NCBI RefSeq assembly: GCF_030718085.1 | Contig: NZ_JAVAJF010000001.1 | Coordinates: 372,001-436,000 of the forward strand | DNA length: 64,000 nt | Source of the DNA: Marinobacter sp. MDS2 | GTDB taxonomy: Bacteria; Pseudomonadota; Gammaproteobacteria; Pseudomonadales; Oleiphilaceae | Direction: 5' to 3' | Shown here: positions 17,799 to 26,662 of the stretch, in pieces | How the letters are laid out: every line of letters begins with the position of its first letter | Position numbering within the stretch: position 1 is the first letter of the stretch | Notes under the pieces: model-generated | Told to the model about the DNA's origin: nothing | The model's database searches: none | What the model saw: only the letters and a program-made list of their open reading frames with translations | Program-made: the position numbers and the translations under genes

Positions 17799-20700
17799 TT
17801 ACCTCCGCAACCCTATGCCAGCAATGAACGCAATGTAGCGATGTATATCGTTGAATGAATTGCGGTGAACCTCAATGCGCACTAAAGCGTTGTCCGGCAA
17901 GTGCTCTAACAAAGATGTTGTCTCGTAGTACGCCGAGGCTGCGCTGTCCGGCACGTCGAATGCGATGTACCCTAGCTGGGTTGACCCATACATTACGCGG
18001 ACAGACCAAGTGGTGGGGTTGTTGTTGTTGTACGTGAACCCTTTGCAGCCGAACACGAGCAACACTGGAAAGTTCCCGGACTGGTAATGTCTCACCCTTA
18101 GAGAAACGAGGGTCGCCCACCCTCCGCCACTAGGCCTTGGGGGTATGTACCAAGACGGGTTTTTAGCTTGGAGGGGCACAGTGACCGCATTACCTTTGAT
18201 CTGCAACGTATCCACATACGCATCGCCGGTGTAAATCTTGTTGCCGTTGATGAGGGTGGAGCCGGCGCGGGTCCATTCGTTTGACCGCTTGCCGACGTGG
18301 GAAACGTAGGGGTCTTCACCCCCGCCGCCCGCGCCGTACAACTCCCATTCGTAGCCGTGGTTGCCGGCGTTGGCGGTGCTGCCGTTCATCCACACCCGGA
18401 CATAACGGGTGAATTTGCCAATAGGTGTGATCGTAGGGAATTCAAAGCCGGCCTGGTAGCCGCCAAATTCAACCCGGGAGAACTCAAACCCTGTGGCCGG
18501 GCCTCCGTCGGCGGGACCAGAACCTAAAACGTACTCCCACGTCACGCCGTCGCTCGACACCGAAACCGCCATGTAATACTTTCGCCCATCCAGCGCGTAG
18601 AAAAACATCCGGCTTTCGCTGACAAAAATTTCCTCGCCTAAATCCGCTTGCAAATATTGAACGCCAGCAGGAAGTTCCCAATAATTCCCCGAAATGGCCC
18701 GCACACCGTCGTTCAGGTAATGCGCGTTAGTCATGCCGACGGAATACGACAGCGTGGCCTGGCCGTTGCGAATGAAGTTGCCGGGCGCAAAGCTGCGGTA
18801 CTGCACCACCCCGCCGATCTGCACTTGGTCGGAGATGTAGCCGGTTTCCATTTCCACGTGACCGCGAACCGTCACGTTGTTGAACTCCGCCGTGCCGTCT
18901 TTGGCGATGCGCCAGCCCTGCGAGCCGGACGTAAACGGTACGGAGCGCACTTCGTTGCCGATGTTCAGCTCCCAGATGTCGGCAATGTCGATCTTGGCGC
19001 CATTCACTGCCAGATTGGCAATCTTGGCGCGGGTCACCGTCAGGTCTTTGAGCATCCCAGCTTCAACGTACAACTGCGGGATGTACGCCGGCACGTTGAT
19101 GGCAAAGCGTTTCTGGCCCTCGACCTGCGCGTAGCCGAACACGAACTGGGTGTTGCGTAGCGCAGCCATGCTCGGGTAATTGGTCTGCGGGTTGAACGCC
19201 GTGATCGACTGGCCGCGGTCGATGAAGTACACCGCGTCCGAGGCCACCACCAACTCGCTGGTTGCGCCGTCGTTCATCAGCCCGATGCCGGCCACGTAGC
19301 CGTCCACGTCCAGTTTCAAGGTGTACTTCGACTGGATGGACTGCACCTCCCCTTGCAGGTCAGTGACCACCTGCACTTCGGCTTTTTGTTGCAGCGCCGA
19401 GGTGTGGTCGCCCACCGTGGTAGACAGGCTGGTGACGTTCTGCGCAGTGGCCAGAATATCCTGTTCGTTGGTTTCCACCCGCGTGGTGAGCTGGTTCAGC
19501 GCCTGCGCGTTGCCGTCCACGTCCAGATTGTCCACGTCGGTGCGCAGCTGGGTGAGCGAGCTGTTGTGGGCCACCAGCGTGTCTTCGGTTTGCACCACCC
19601 GGTTGTCGAGCAGTTGCAGCGCGTCGGCGTTGGCCGTCACGTTACCGTCGGTGATCGCCAGTGAGTTGGTCAAACTGGTCAGCTGGGTACTTTGAGAGGA
19701 AATGTCCCCTTCGGCAGCCGTCACCCGGGTGTCGAGGCTACTGATCGCCCCGGCGTTGGCGGTTACGTTGCCGTTGGTAGCTGTCAGGTCGTTCTGCAGC
19801 TGGGTGATGTCCGTCGAGTGCGACGTAATCACTCCGTTGATGCTGCTGACATCGGTCTGCAGGGATTGAATGGCGTTGGCGTTGGTGGTTACGTTGCCGT
19901 CGGTGGTCGCCAGACTGTTTTGCAACGTGGTGATGTCGCCGGAGGCCGCTGTGATGTTGTTCTCTGCGGTGGTCACTCGGGTGGACAGCGCCGAATTGGC
20001 GTTGGCGTTGGCGGTGATGTCGCCCTGCGCCGTGGCCATGTCCGATTCCAGCAGGGTGATGTCGGTGGCCTGCGCGGTGATGTCGTTTTCAGTCTGGGTG
20101 ACCCGGGTATCCAGCGCCGCCACCGCCGCCGAGTTGGCCGACACGGTGTCCGCCAGCGTTTCGTAATCCGGGCGCGCCGTATAATACGTGGCGTTCGGCG
20201 GCGTGGCGTTCGGCGGTGTTTGCGTGGCCACCACTTCGTACACCACGTTGTCGTGTCGAAACAGCTCCCCGATGGCGTAGTTGGTGTTGGCGTCAAACGC
20301 CGATACCGTCAGGTCGTTGAGCGTGGTTTGCAGCGCGGTGATCTCGCCGGCCTGGGCCGAGAGGCTGGTTTCCGTCGCAACGACGCGGGTATCCAGCGAC
20401 GCATACGCGTCCGCATTGGCAATGATGTCCAGCTCGGCGTTGGCCAGCGAGGCGCCGAGGTTGGTGAACTGGTTGTTGTGATCGACCAGCTCCCCTTCCG
20501 CCGCCGCGATTCGAGGACCGTAGTCGTCCAGTAACCCCTGCATGGTCGGCAACTGAATGGCGTGGTTGCCCACCGTAGTTTCCAGCGACGGGATGCGCAA
20601 TCCATGATCGTCCAGCGTTTGCTGGATGGTCGGGATGGACTGGATCGGCGTCAACAGCTCGTTGGCCAGTTCGCTCTCGCCAATCAGCCCCGCAATCTGC

Positions 20701-21266
20701 TCGATGATGTACTCGGGCGACAGAATGGTGGTCACCGGCGTGCCGGCGGTGGCGTTGGTCGGGCCTTCAACGTCGCTCGTTGAGGTGAAGGTGATCCAGT
20801 AGTAATAGGTCTTCTGCGCGGTGTCGGCTCGCACGTTGTCGATGTAGAACATGCCCGGCTCTTGGCCGATGCGCACGGCGTTCGCAAAGTTGTCCGACTC
20901 GGCGCGGTAGATGTTCGTCAGCGCGTGGTTGCCGTAAAGCCCTTGCGGCGCATCCCACGTCAGGAACACCTCGCCGTCAAACGCGGCCACCGCCTCAAAG
21001 CCCACCGGCTGGGGCGGCGTGCTCAGGTCTGGCACGCCAGAGCCCGGCTGCAAACCGCCCGGCCCCGACAACGACGCGCCGGGGCGCAAGCGGCCAATGC
21101 CGCTGTCCAACAGGTCGCGCAGGGTCAGCTTCCGATCCAGCGGGTCGCCCCGGACGCCCTCACCGGTTTCGATGATTTCCGCAATCGCGGTGACCAGCGG
21201 GCGCAGCTCGGCGGCAACCTTGGGCGATACCGGCGGCAGGGTGCGGCGGCGTTTAGCTGTCATCAA
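17799..21266 (-). CDS. Trimeric tail fibre / host-specificity protein (1,155 aa)
   Basis: Likely receptor-binding fibre. Order of parts: basic N-terminus (1-60) for virion attachment; fibronectin type III-like domain (about 83-178, VFLTWDAPQG and TYYYWITFTS); coiled coil (185-320); a small insert (320-368, AFDANTNYAIGELFRHDNVV) like a carbohydrate-binding module; a 42-residue-periodic coiled coil (370-600); a region resembling the C-terminal part of lambda J-type tip proteins (640-815, KYTLKLDVDGYVAGIGL); an F5/8 type C-like carbohydrate-binding domain (about 855-978); and a small C-terminal beta domain (1025-1155). It overlaps the upstream nozzle-like gene by 4 nt. Receptor specificity cannot be read from the sequence. 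Confidence 0.85.
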   Translation of the reverse strand: MMTAKRRRTLPPVSPKVAAELRPLVTAIAEIIETGEGVRGDPLDRKLTLRDLLDSGIGRLRPGASLSGPGGLQPGSGVPDLSTPPQPVGFEAVAAFDGEVFLTWDAPQGLYGNHALTNIYRAESDNFANAVRIGQEPGMFYIDNVRADTAQKTYYYWITFTSTSDVEGPTNATAGTPVTTILSPEYIIEQIAGLIGESELANELLTPIQSIPTIQQTLDDHGLRIPSLETTVGNHAIQLPTMQGLLDDYGPRIAAAEGELVDHNNQFTNLGASLANAELDIIANADAYASLDTRVVATETSLSAQAGEITALQTTLNDLTVSAFDANTNYAIGELFRHDNVVYEVVATQTPPNATPPNATYYTARPDYETLADTVSANSAAVAALDTRVTQTENDITAQATDITLLESDMATAQGDITANANANSALSTRVTTAENNITAASGDITTLQNSLATTDGNVTTNANAIQSLQTDVSSINGVITSHSTDITQLQNDLTATNGNVTANAGAISSLDTRVTAAEGDISSQSTQLTSLTNSLAITDGNVTANADALQLLDNRVVQTEDTLVAHNSSLTQLRTDVDNLDVDGNAQALNQLTTRVETNEQDILATAQNVTSLSTTVGDHTSALQQKAEVQVVTDLQGEVQSIQSKYTLKLDVDGYVAGIGLMNDGATSELVVASDAVYFIDRGQSITAFNPQTNYPSMAALRNTQFVFGYAQVEGQKRFAINVPAYIPQLYVEAGMLKDLTVTRAKIANLAVNGAKIDIADIWELNIGNEVRSVPFTSGSQGWRIAKDGTAEFNNVTVRGHVEMETGYISDQVQIGGVVQYRSFAPGNFIRNGQATLSYSVGMTNAHYLNDGVRAISGNYWELPAGVQYLQADLGEEIFVSESRMFFYALDGRKYYMAVSVSSDGVTWEYVLGSGPADGGPATGFEFSRVEFGGYQAGFEFPTITPIGKFTRYVRVWMNGSTANAGNHGYEWELYGAGGGGEDPYVSHVGKRSNEWTRAGSTLINGNKIYTGDAYVDTLQIKGNAVTVPLQAKNPSWYIPPRPSGGGWATLVSLRVRHYQSGNFPVLLVFGCKGFTYNNNNPTTWSVRVMYGSTQLGYIAFDVPDSAASAYYETTSLLEHLPDNALVRIEVHRNSFNDIHRYIAFIAGIGLRR
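19469..20144 (-). repeat. 42-residue (126-bp) repeats in the tail fibre coiled coil
   Basis: Within the fibre gene the motif L-D-T-R-V-x-x-x-E recurs with Leu at residues 385, 427, 469, 511 and 553, exactly 42 residues apart (six heptads), each preceded by a T-A-N-A-type turn; a related copy is at 291 and a last one at 593 (spacing 40). The DNA is a diverged 126-bp tandem array. It forms a long trimeric stalk and could change length by unequal recombination without breaking the frame. Confidence 0.85.
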
Positions 21267-22885
21267 ACAAGCTCCACAGGGCTGGTGGCGAGTTGCACAG
21301 AACGAATCTCCGAGGTGGCTTGCAGCTCAATTTCCCATTCTCGGCGCAGCGCAAACCCGGCTGGCATCCGGAACATCGCCCCCGACGGGATGGCAAAATC
21401 CAGCACGGTCAGGCCATCGGCGTACACCAGCAGGCGCACCGGGTAGCTGTCCGCGATGATCTGGCCGCACGTAAAGGCAGCCGAGCCCGGCGGCAGCTCG
21501 TGCACGCGGGAGCGCCAGGTGTACGCCAGCGGCGCACCCTCCCCCCATTGCGTGATGTTGGCACCTTGAATCAGGTACAGAATGTCCTCGGCCACGTCGT
21601 AGTAGCCGCCGCTGGCCTGCACCTCAAAGAATTCGATGCCGGCGCCGGGCGTGAACCGAAACGAGCCGCCGTCGTAAAAGCCCAGGTACGCGCCGTCGTG
21701 GCGATACCCGTGCAAGGTTTTCGGTGACAGTGCTTGCCACTGCTCGCGGGTCAGCGTGGTGTTGGTGATGACTTGCGCCTCGGAGCCGCCGATGGCCACC
21801 AGGCCGTCGTACCCGGCGTACAAGGCGTAACCGCCCATGTCCACCATGGAGCGCTTGGCAATGCACGGCTGGTTCACGTCCAGCTCCATCTGCGCCATGG
21901 CTTCAGGCGACGAACCGGTGACCAGCCACGGCTGGCCCGTGGTGGTGACCACCAGCCCACCGCTGACGGCGGCAATGGCCACAATGGGGTCGTCAAACGC
22001 CAGCTGATAGCCGGTAGGCCACGCGTGCGGCAAGTAGGCTTCGGAGAACGCCAGGGTGTTGCCGAAAAAGCCCGCCAAGATGCCGCCGGGCAACAGCGTC
22101 AGCCCGGTCATCGACGGGCCCGGTCCGTCCCAGAACGTGCTGGCCAGCGCTAGCCCCAGGTTTTCGGACAAGGTGGTATCGGAGACGCTTGCGGTTGCGG
22201 CGGTGACTTCGGCCGCCAGCTGGTACACGCCCCCGCTCTCGGCGCGGTACAGCCGTTTCTTGGTGATGTTGTGATCGCCCGGCGGGACCGGCGGCAGTGC
22301 CACGTCCAGATGCCCCGAGGGCGGCGCACCGCTGACATCATCCCAGCGCATCGCGGTGCCAGACGGGTCTGAGGGCGGCCCTTCTTCGCCGTACTCGGTC
22401 ACCATGGTCACCACGTAGACCACCTCAACCGCCGTATCCGGTATTTCGCTTCGACCGGCGGGCACGCTGACAATGGGCGACGACGAGGGCGCCGGCACCC
22501 CCAAGTCGTACCAGTTGGACGGGTACGGCCCGCTGCCACTTGTCGCAATCGCCAGAGTGCTCATCTTGGGTGCGCCTTGGCCGGTCCAGTACACCCGCGC
22601 GTAGGCGTCGTTGGCCACTGGGGAGCGCACCACGTCAATGTCGTACTCGGCCCCCCATGAGAACCAGTGCCCCGCTCCGGCGTTGCCTTGGTCGTACCGC
22701 CACAGGTTGGCCGGGTTGATCGTTGCCGGCAGCTGTCCGGCCGCCAGCGTGTCGCGCTGGGGGCGCAGTGTACCGCGACGCAAATCCAGATTGCGCGCCA
22801 CCTGCGCGTTGTTCTCGGGCAACAGCCGGGGGTCGAGGATCGGAATTTCCCCTCGGAACGCTGCGTGCTGTAGCTTCATGCGCAC
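21263..22885 (-). CDS. Beta-propeller-like tail nozzle protein (540 aa)
   Basis: Mostly beta, with repeated propeller-like blades (GGILAGFFGNTLAFSEAYLP, QPWLVTGSSPEAMAQ, MGGYALYAGYDGLVAIGG). Its N-terminus, which speaks of default entries at tail assembly (AFRGEIPILDPRLLPENNAQVARNLDLRRG), is typical of tail nozzle or tail tubular B-like proteins of short-tailed phages. The order adaptor, second adaptor, nozzle, fibre supports the assignment. Start ATG 22885 lies 6 nt after the preceding gene. Confidence 0.7.
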   Translation of the reverse strand: MRMKLQHAAFRGEIPILDPRLLPENNAQVARNLDLRRGTLRPQRDTLAAGQLPATINPANLWRYDQGNAGAGHWFSWGAEYDIDVVRSPVANDAYARVYWTGQGAPKMSTLAIATSGSGPYPSNWYDLGVPAPSSSPIVSVPAGRSEIPDTAVEVVYVVTMVTEYGEEGPPSDPSGTAMRWDDVSGAPPSGHLDVALPPVPPGDHNITKKRLYRAESGGVYQLAAEVTAATASVSDTTLSENLGLALASTFWDGPGPSMTGLTLLPGGILAGFFGNTLAFSEAYLPHAWPTGYQLAFDDPIVAIAAVSGGLVVTTTGQPWLVTGSSPEAMAQMELDVNQPCIAKRSMVDMGGYALYAGYDGLVAIGGSEAQVITNTTLTREQWQALSPKTLHGYRHDGAYLGFYDGGSFRFTPGAGIEFFEVQASGGYYDVAEDILYLIQGANITQWGEGAPLAYTWRSRVHELPPGSAAFTCGQIIADSYPVRLLVYADGLTVLDFAIPSGAMFRMPAGFALRREWEIELQATSEIRSVQLATSPVELV

Positions 22886-22891
22886 ACCTTG

Positions 22892-23449
22892 TTAGATGAA
22901 AGGGCGAGGGCGAACGCGGGCACCGCCGCGAGCGTGGCCGAGCGTGGCCGCCTGTTTGGCGTCGTGAACGCCGGCCCGGTACTGCGTGTGGTAGTGCGCC
23001 GCCAGGGCGGGGTCTTTCCACGGCTGCGGCATCATCAGCAAGCGCCAGCGTGCGCCGTTGCCAATCGGGTCGGCCCAGTCGTTCAGCAGCGACTCCGGCA
23101 GCGGCTCGGTGGTGGTCGGACGGCACGCCAGTTCGCCGGTCAGGCTGTCTCGGTCCGGCTGGCGCAGCATTTCAACGCGCCCCGGCTCGGGTTGCCGGTA
23201 ATCCGCCCCCAGGCGCAGCACGCGATCCCCGGCTTTCAGGGAGCGAATGCGCAAGGGCTCGGCCCCCTCCGGCACAATCAGTTGCGGGTAATGGCTCCGG
23301 GCGGCCACCACGACATAGCCGCGATGCACCCACGCGTCCGCGGCCTGACACAACTCTCGGGCCATGCGTTTGAGCTGGTCGCGCACGGTGGCGCGGGGCG
23401 CGCCCGGGATGTCCAGCAGCACTTGGTCAATCAGTTCGTCCTGCGTCAT
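22892..23449 (-). CDS. Head-tail adaptor-like protein (185 aa)
   Basis: Begins MTQDELIDQVLLDIPGAP. The helical N-terminus, which would pack on the portal ring, is followed by a beta-rich middle (RGYVVVAARSHYPQLIVPEGAE) and an Arg-rich C-terminus (GGARVRPRPFI). It lies between a DUF6682-like adaptor and the nozzle-like protein, so a second ring or a tail-completion factor is the likely role. Assignment rests on position and general fold impression. Confidence 0.6.
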   Translation of the reverse strand: MTQDELIDQVLLDIPGAPRATVRDQLKRMARELCQAADAWVHRGYVVVAARSHYPQLIVPEGAEPLRIRSLKAGDRVLRLGADYRQPEPGRVEMLRQPDRDSLTGELACRPTTTEPLPESLLNDWADPIGNGARWRLLMMPQPWKDPALAAHYHTQYRAGVHDAKQAATLGHARGGARVRPRPFI

Positions 23450-23452
23450 GCG

Positions 23453-24139
23453 TTATCTCCCCGGGGGATTGGCCGAAGTGTCCGGGCTGTTGGGTGAGGC
23501 CATCTGATCGGCCTGCGCCTTGCCGGTGAGCTGGGACAGGTATTGATTGAGGTGCAGCTGCGCCCGGTTCAGGTTGGTGCCGGTCTGCGCGTCCTTGCTG
23601 AAGGCGCGGTACAGCAGGTAATCCACGGCGGCGGGCACGTAGGCATCGCTTAGCCGAAACGACTCCTGACCGAACACGCTGTAATCCTGCGCGGTGTCGT
23701 GGGCGTCCGGCACCTTGGCGTACAGAATCTCAATCGCAGCGCCTGCGGCCGCCGGCGGGTACACGTAAAAGTGGCGCGGGTCCAGCTCGTCGAACACGAA
23801 GCGTTCAATCGCCGTGGTCGCCTCATCGCTGTGCCAGGTGCGCCGCACGGTGTCCAGTTCCCGGCGCGTGGCCACAAACACCGGCGGCATCGCGCCGACC
23901 GTGTTGCGAATCACGTCCAGCAAGCGCTCGCCGCCCGCCGGAATCGACTGCTTGGTGCCGGCAACCAGTTGCAGTTCCTCGTTCACCGTAGACACAGACG
24001 GCTTCATGGCCACCGCTGCCACGTAGAATTCGTTGAGCCAGTCGCCCAGCTCCGCATTGGTCCAGCGAATGCCCTCTGCGCCGATTTCCTGCAGAATGCG
24101 CTTCGCCCGATCCATCAGCACCGCAACGGTGACGGCCAT
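23453..24139 (-). CDS. DUF6682-like head-tail adaptor / tail tubular A-like protein (228 aa)
   Basis: Starts MAVTVAVLMDRAKRILQEIG with a following RWTNAELGDWLNEF segment, the usual N-terminal helices of DUF6682-type phage proteins that form the gatekeeper ring under the portal. The middle holds QSIPAGGERLLDVIRN and FYVYPPAAAGAAIEILYAK segments. The Pro/Ser/Asn-rich C-terminus is disordered. It is encoded immediately downstream of a small head protein and upstream of the second adaptor, in the standard order for short-tailed phages. Confidence 0.7.
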   Translation of the reverse strand: MAVTVAVLMDRAKRILQEIGAEGIRWTNAELGDWLNEFYVAAVAMKPSVSTVNEELQLVAGTKQSIPAGGERLLDVIRNTVGAMPPVFVATRRELDTVRRTWHSDEATTAIERFVFDELDPRHFYVYPPAAAGAAIEILYAKVPDAHDTAQDYSVFGQESFRLSDAYVPAAVDYLLYRAFSKDAQTGTNLNRAQLHLNQYLSQLTGKAQADQMASPNSPDTSANPPGR

Positions 24140-24142
24140 GGT

Positions 24143-24520
24143 TTACCCCACTTCTTCCATGTGACTGTACTTCGCCATGTCCGGCGTCCACGGCAGCGTT
24201 CGGCCCGTGCGCTTGTTGCGCCCCAGCTTGCCTTTGTAGCCCGTCGAAGGCGCTGGTTCGGCAACCTGCGGGGCGGGAGCTTGAGGCTCGGGATCGGCTT
24301 CAGGGGCGGCGTCCGCAATCGCCTCGCCCGCCACGTCCGGCTCGGGTTCGTCGAGGTTCTCGGTCTGACGCTGTTCGGCCAGCAGCAACAATTTCGCGCG
24401 CAGCGCGTCCTTGGTTTCGCGCTTATCCACATCAATGCCCAGGTGCTCGATGCCCAGCGCTTCCAAGTCGTCCTTGGTGCGCGCCTTGGCGATCTTGTCG
24501 ATCAGTGTTGTCGTGTCCAT
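24143..24520 (-). CDS. Small head-associated protein (125 aa)
   Basis: The N-terminal 55 residues form a SAP/HeH-like helical motif (DDLEALGIEHLGIDVDKRETKDALRAKL shortened here as DLEALGIEHLGI then ETKDALRAKL). An acidic, Pro/Ala-rich linker (58-90) follows, then a basic C-terminus (GYKGKLGRNKRTGR). HeH-type modules occur in small phage head proteins next to the capsid gene. It is the first gene after the terminator behind the capsid gene. Role in head completion is inferred. Confidence 0.6.
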   Translation of the reverse strand: MDTTTLIDKIAKARTKDDLEALGIEHLGIDVDKRETKDALRAKLLLLAEQRQTENLDEPEPDVAGEAIADAAPEADPEPQAPAPQVAEPAPSTGYKGKLGRNKRTGRTLPWTPDMAKYSHMEEVG

Positions 24521-24540
24521 GGGTGCTCTCCGTTAGAAGC

Positions 24541-24565
24541 AAGAAAGCCGCCCCGTAGGGCGGCT
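24541..24565 (-). terminator. Terminator after the major capsid gene
   Basis: On the minus strand an 8-bp perfect stem AGCCGCCC / GGGCGGCT with a 4-nt loop (TACG) is followed by TTCTTG, 10 nt after the capsid stop codon. It probably reduces read-through into the tail genes, so that capsid protein is made in excess. Confidence 0.75.
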
Positions 24566-24575
24566 CTCAGGTGGG

Positions 24576-25517
24576 TTAGCCGGCCTGCGCGTACAGGTGG
24601 CCGATGGCGTTGGGGTCGATGACCTTGCGGCCAAAGACGTTCAGGCCGCGCACCAACTGACCGAAGTCGTTTGGATTTGGCAGCGTGTCCATTTCCGTCA
24701 TCTGGCTGGCGAAGGTCAGCGCCTTCTTGTGGCCAAAGATGATGTTGGTGCACTGCTTCGCCGTGGTGCCGTCCACAACCTTGCTCATGTTGTTGTTGAC
24801 GTACACGGTGAAGCGGTCGAGCATGCCGATCTTTCCGTTTCGGAACGCCGAGGTGGCGTCGCCCATGATGCTGGCGTCGCGCAGATCGGACTTCTTGAGC
24901 ATGCCGTTCATCCACGCCGGCAGCATGATGTACCGATTCTCGTCCGGTACGTTCTGCTCATCGAGGACGGTGCCGCAATCCACCAACACGTCCAGAATGT
25001 TGGCCTTGGTGATGGACACGGGCGCACCGGCGGCACCCAGGTTGATGTTGCCCGACTCCACACCGGCGGCTGCGCCCGCGTTTTCGGCGGCCACTTCCGT
25101 GTACGCATACGCGCTGATGTTCTTGTCGATGGCGATCTTCATCTGCTGACCGGCGTCGTCGGACCAGTTGTTCATCAGTTTGATGTCCGCCTGGTGCTCG
25201 TCCACGTTGTTCACTTCAAAGCTGAACGACTTGGCCTGGTCAATCTGCAGCTCGACCTTGCTGCTGACCGGCTTCTCATACGTCAGACCGCCGCCCACTT
25301 CGTAATCGTTGATGACGATGCTCGGGGTGGTGCGAATCTGAACCGAATCGCCGTGCGCCTTAATCGCGCCTTCGTAGTCGGTGTTGGCCACCTCTGCGAA
25401 CGCGGTGCGCGCGTACAGCTTCTCGATCATCTTGCCGCTCCACACCGACGGGATAAAGCCCGAGGCGCTGGTGCTGGAATAATCTGGGTGCCCTACGGCA
25501 CGGGTTGGACCTGCCAT
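24576..25517 (-). CDS. Major capsid protein (313 aa)
   Basis: Begins MAGPTRAVGHPDYSSTSASGF, with the features of an HK97-fold coat protein of short-tailed phages: a GFIPSVWSGKMIEKLYART segment, a long E-loop-like beta region (GDSVQIRTTPSIVINDYEVG), a central ATNE-like helix series, and a C-terminal NNNMSKVVDGTT...FGHKKALTFASQM segment. It lies directly after the scaffold gene (39 nt gap) and before a strong terminator, the standard scaffold-coat order. The basic role, shell assembly around scaffold, follows from family and position. Confidence 0.85.
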   Translation of the reverse strand: MAGPTRAVGHPDYSSTSASGFIPSVWSGKMIEKLYARTAFAEVANTDYEGAIKAHGDSVQIRTTPSIVINDYEVGGGLTYEKPVSSKVELQIDQAKSFSFEVNNVDEHQADIKLMNNWSDDAGQQMKIAIDKNISAYAYTEVAAENAGAAAGVESGNINLGAAGAPVSITKANILDVLVDCGTVLDEQNVPDENRYIMLPAWMNGMLKKSDLRDASIMGDATSAFRNGKIGMLDRFTVYVNNNMSKVVDGTTAKQCTNIIFGHKKALTFASQMTEMDTLPNPNDFGQLVRGLNVFGRKVIDPNAIGHLYAQAG

Positions 25518-25556
25518 GATAATTACCTCTCAATCATGAGTGCCCTGGCCGCTCCG

Positions 25557-26489
25557 TCATCGGATGCGGCCTTCTTTTTGGGCAAGGAATATGTCGGCTT
25601 CCAGCCGCTCGCCCTCGTCCGCGCTCAGTTTTCCCTGCGATTTGTCCTGATAGAACTGCTTGATTTCCGCACCTGTCCAGATTTTCGCGCCTTGGGGCGC
25701 TTGGGCGTTGGTGCGGCTCACTTGCGGGTCGATCTGGTCTTCCGGGATCTGAGGCTGTTGAGGGGCTGGCCGGCTGTTCTTGAAGGCGTTAAAAATCTTC
25801 GCCACCTCGTCGGCATCCAGTGCTTGTTGCGCGGCGGTGAGTGCGTCCTGGCGCCGCTCTCCGGTCTGAGGATCAAATTGGGCAAGGAAGGTGTGGAACG
25901 CGGGATCGGCGTTCACGTCTTTCCAGTCGGGCACCAGCTCCGGCAAAACCGCCCAGAACGACGCCTGGCTTTTTTGCTGGTCCCGTTCTTCGAGCTGGCG
26001 CAGCTTGCTTTCCAACTCGTCCACCTTCGATGACGCGTTCGCCGGGGCGGCTTTGCTGTCGATCATTTGCTGCACGAACGACACAAAATCCTCGCCAAAC
26101 TCGTCTTTGCCCGCCTGAATCTGCTCGTCGGTCAGACCGCCCGGGTTGTTGGTCGGCGCGGTCGTCCGCTCCGCCAGCTGGCGATCTTTCTCTTCAAGCT
26201 GCGTGGTCAGGCGCTTGATCTCGTCACGCAGCGCAGGCACCTCTTTGGCGTACTTGCCGTTGATGACGTTGAAGCGGTGTTCCCAGTAGCTTTCCGAGCG
26301 CGGGGGCTCGTCGGCGGGGGAGCGCTTGTCGTCGTCGGCGTTCGACTCGGGGGCTGCGGGTTGCGCGTCAGTCTCCGGTGCAACAGGCGCGTCGGGAGCC
26401 GGGGCGGTTTCCTCGGGGTTCTCGACGGGCTCAAAGTGGCGCTGTGCGTCTTCGATCTGTTGCTGGATGGACTTCGGTAGTGATGACAT
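25557..26489 (-). CDS. Scaffolding protein (310 aa)
   Basis: An acidic, Pro/Ala/Glu-rich N-terminus (1-75) is followed by a coiled coil (about 80-120, EIKRLTTQLEEKDRQLAER), a central helical domain (DEFGEDFVSFVQQMID; SFWAVLPELVPDWKDVN) and a C-terminal helix-turn-helix-like coat-binding tail (ADEGERLEADIFLAQKEGRIR split by eye). Composition and position between portal and coat genes are those of a phage scaffold. Start 26489 is chosen because AGGAG lies 6 nt before it; an ATG 21 nt upstream has no such site. Confidence 0.8.
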   Translation of the reverse strand: MSSLPKSIQQQIEDAQRHFEPVENPEETAPAPDAPVAPETDAQPAAPESNADDDKRSPADEPPRSESYWEHRFNVINGKYAKEVPALRDEIKRLTTQLEEKDRQLAERTTAPTNNPGGLTDEQIQAGKDEFGEDFVSFVQQMIDSKAAPANASSKVDELESKLRQLEERDQQKSQASFWAVLPELVPDWKDVNADPAFHTFLAQFDPQTGERRQDALTAAQQALDADEVAKIFNAFKNSRPAPQQPQIPEDQIDPQVSRTNAQAPQGAKIWTGAEIKQFYQDKSQGKLSADEGERLEADIFLAQKEGRIR

Positions 26490-26597
26490 TTCAACTCCTG
26501 TGCGCTTCATTGCGCGGTGAGCCGGATAACCCGGGGTTCACGATTAAGGGTCACGGATTCAGGTGCCAGTGGCCGCTGGCACTGAGCGTTCGCCCAC

Positions 26598-26632
26598 AAA
26601 AAAACCGCCTCCCATTGCTGGTGAAGCGGCTT
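26598..26632 (-). terminator. Terminator between portal-region genes and scaffold
   Basis: On the minus strand AGCCGC and GCGGTT form a 6-bp stem (one G-T pair) around an 18-nt loop, followed by seven T. It lies in the 173-nt gap between the 76-residue gene and the scaffold gene. The gap holds no other clear signal; a promoter for scaffold and capsid would be expected here, but I cannot identify one with confidence. Confidence 0.6.
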
Positions 26633-26662
26633 TTGTGTGAGGCCCGACGAATCGGGCGTTGG

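Noticed and set aside
26490..26510. Earlier ATG for the scaffold gene
   Set aside because: No ribosome site at the right distance, whereas AGGAG serves the ATG at 26489.
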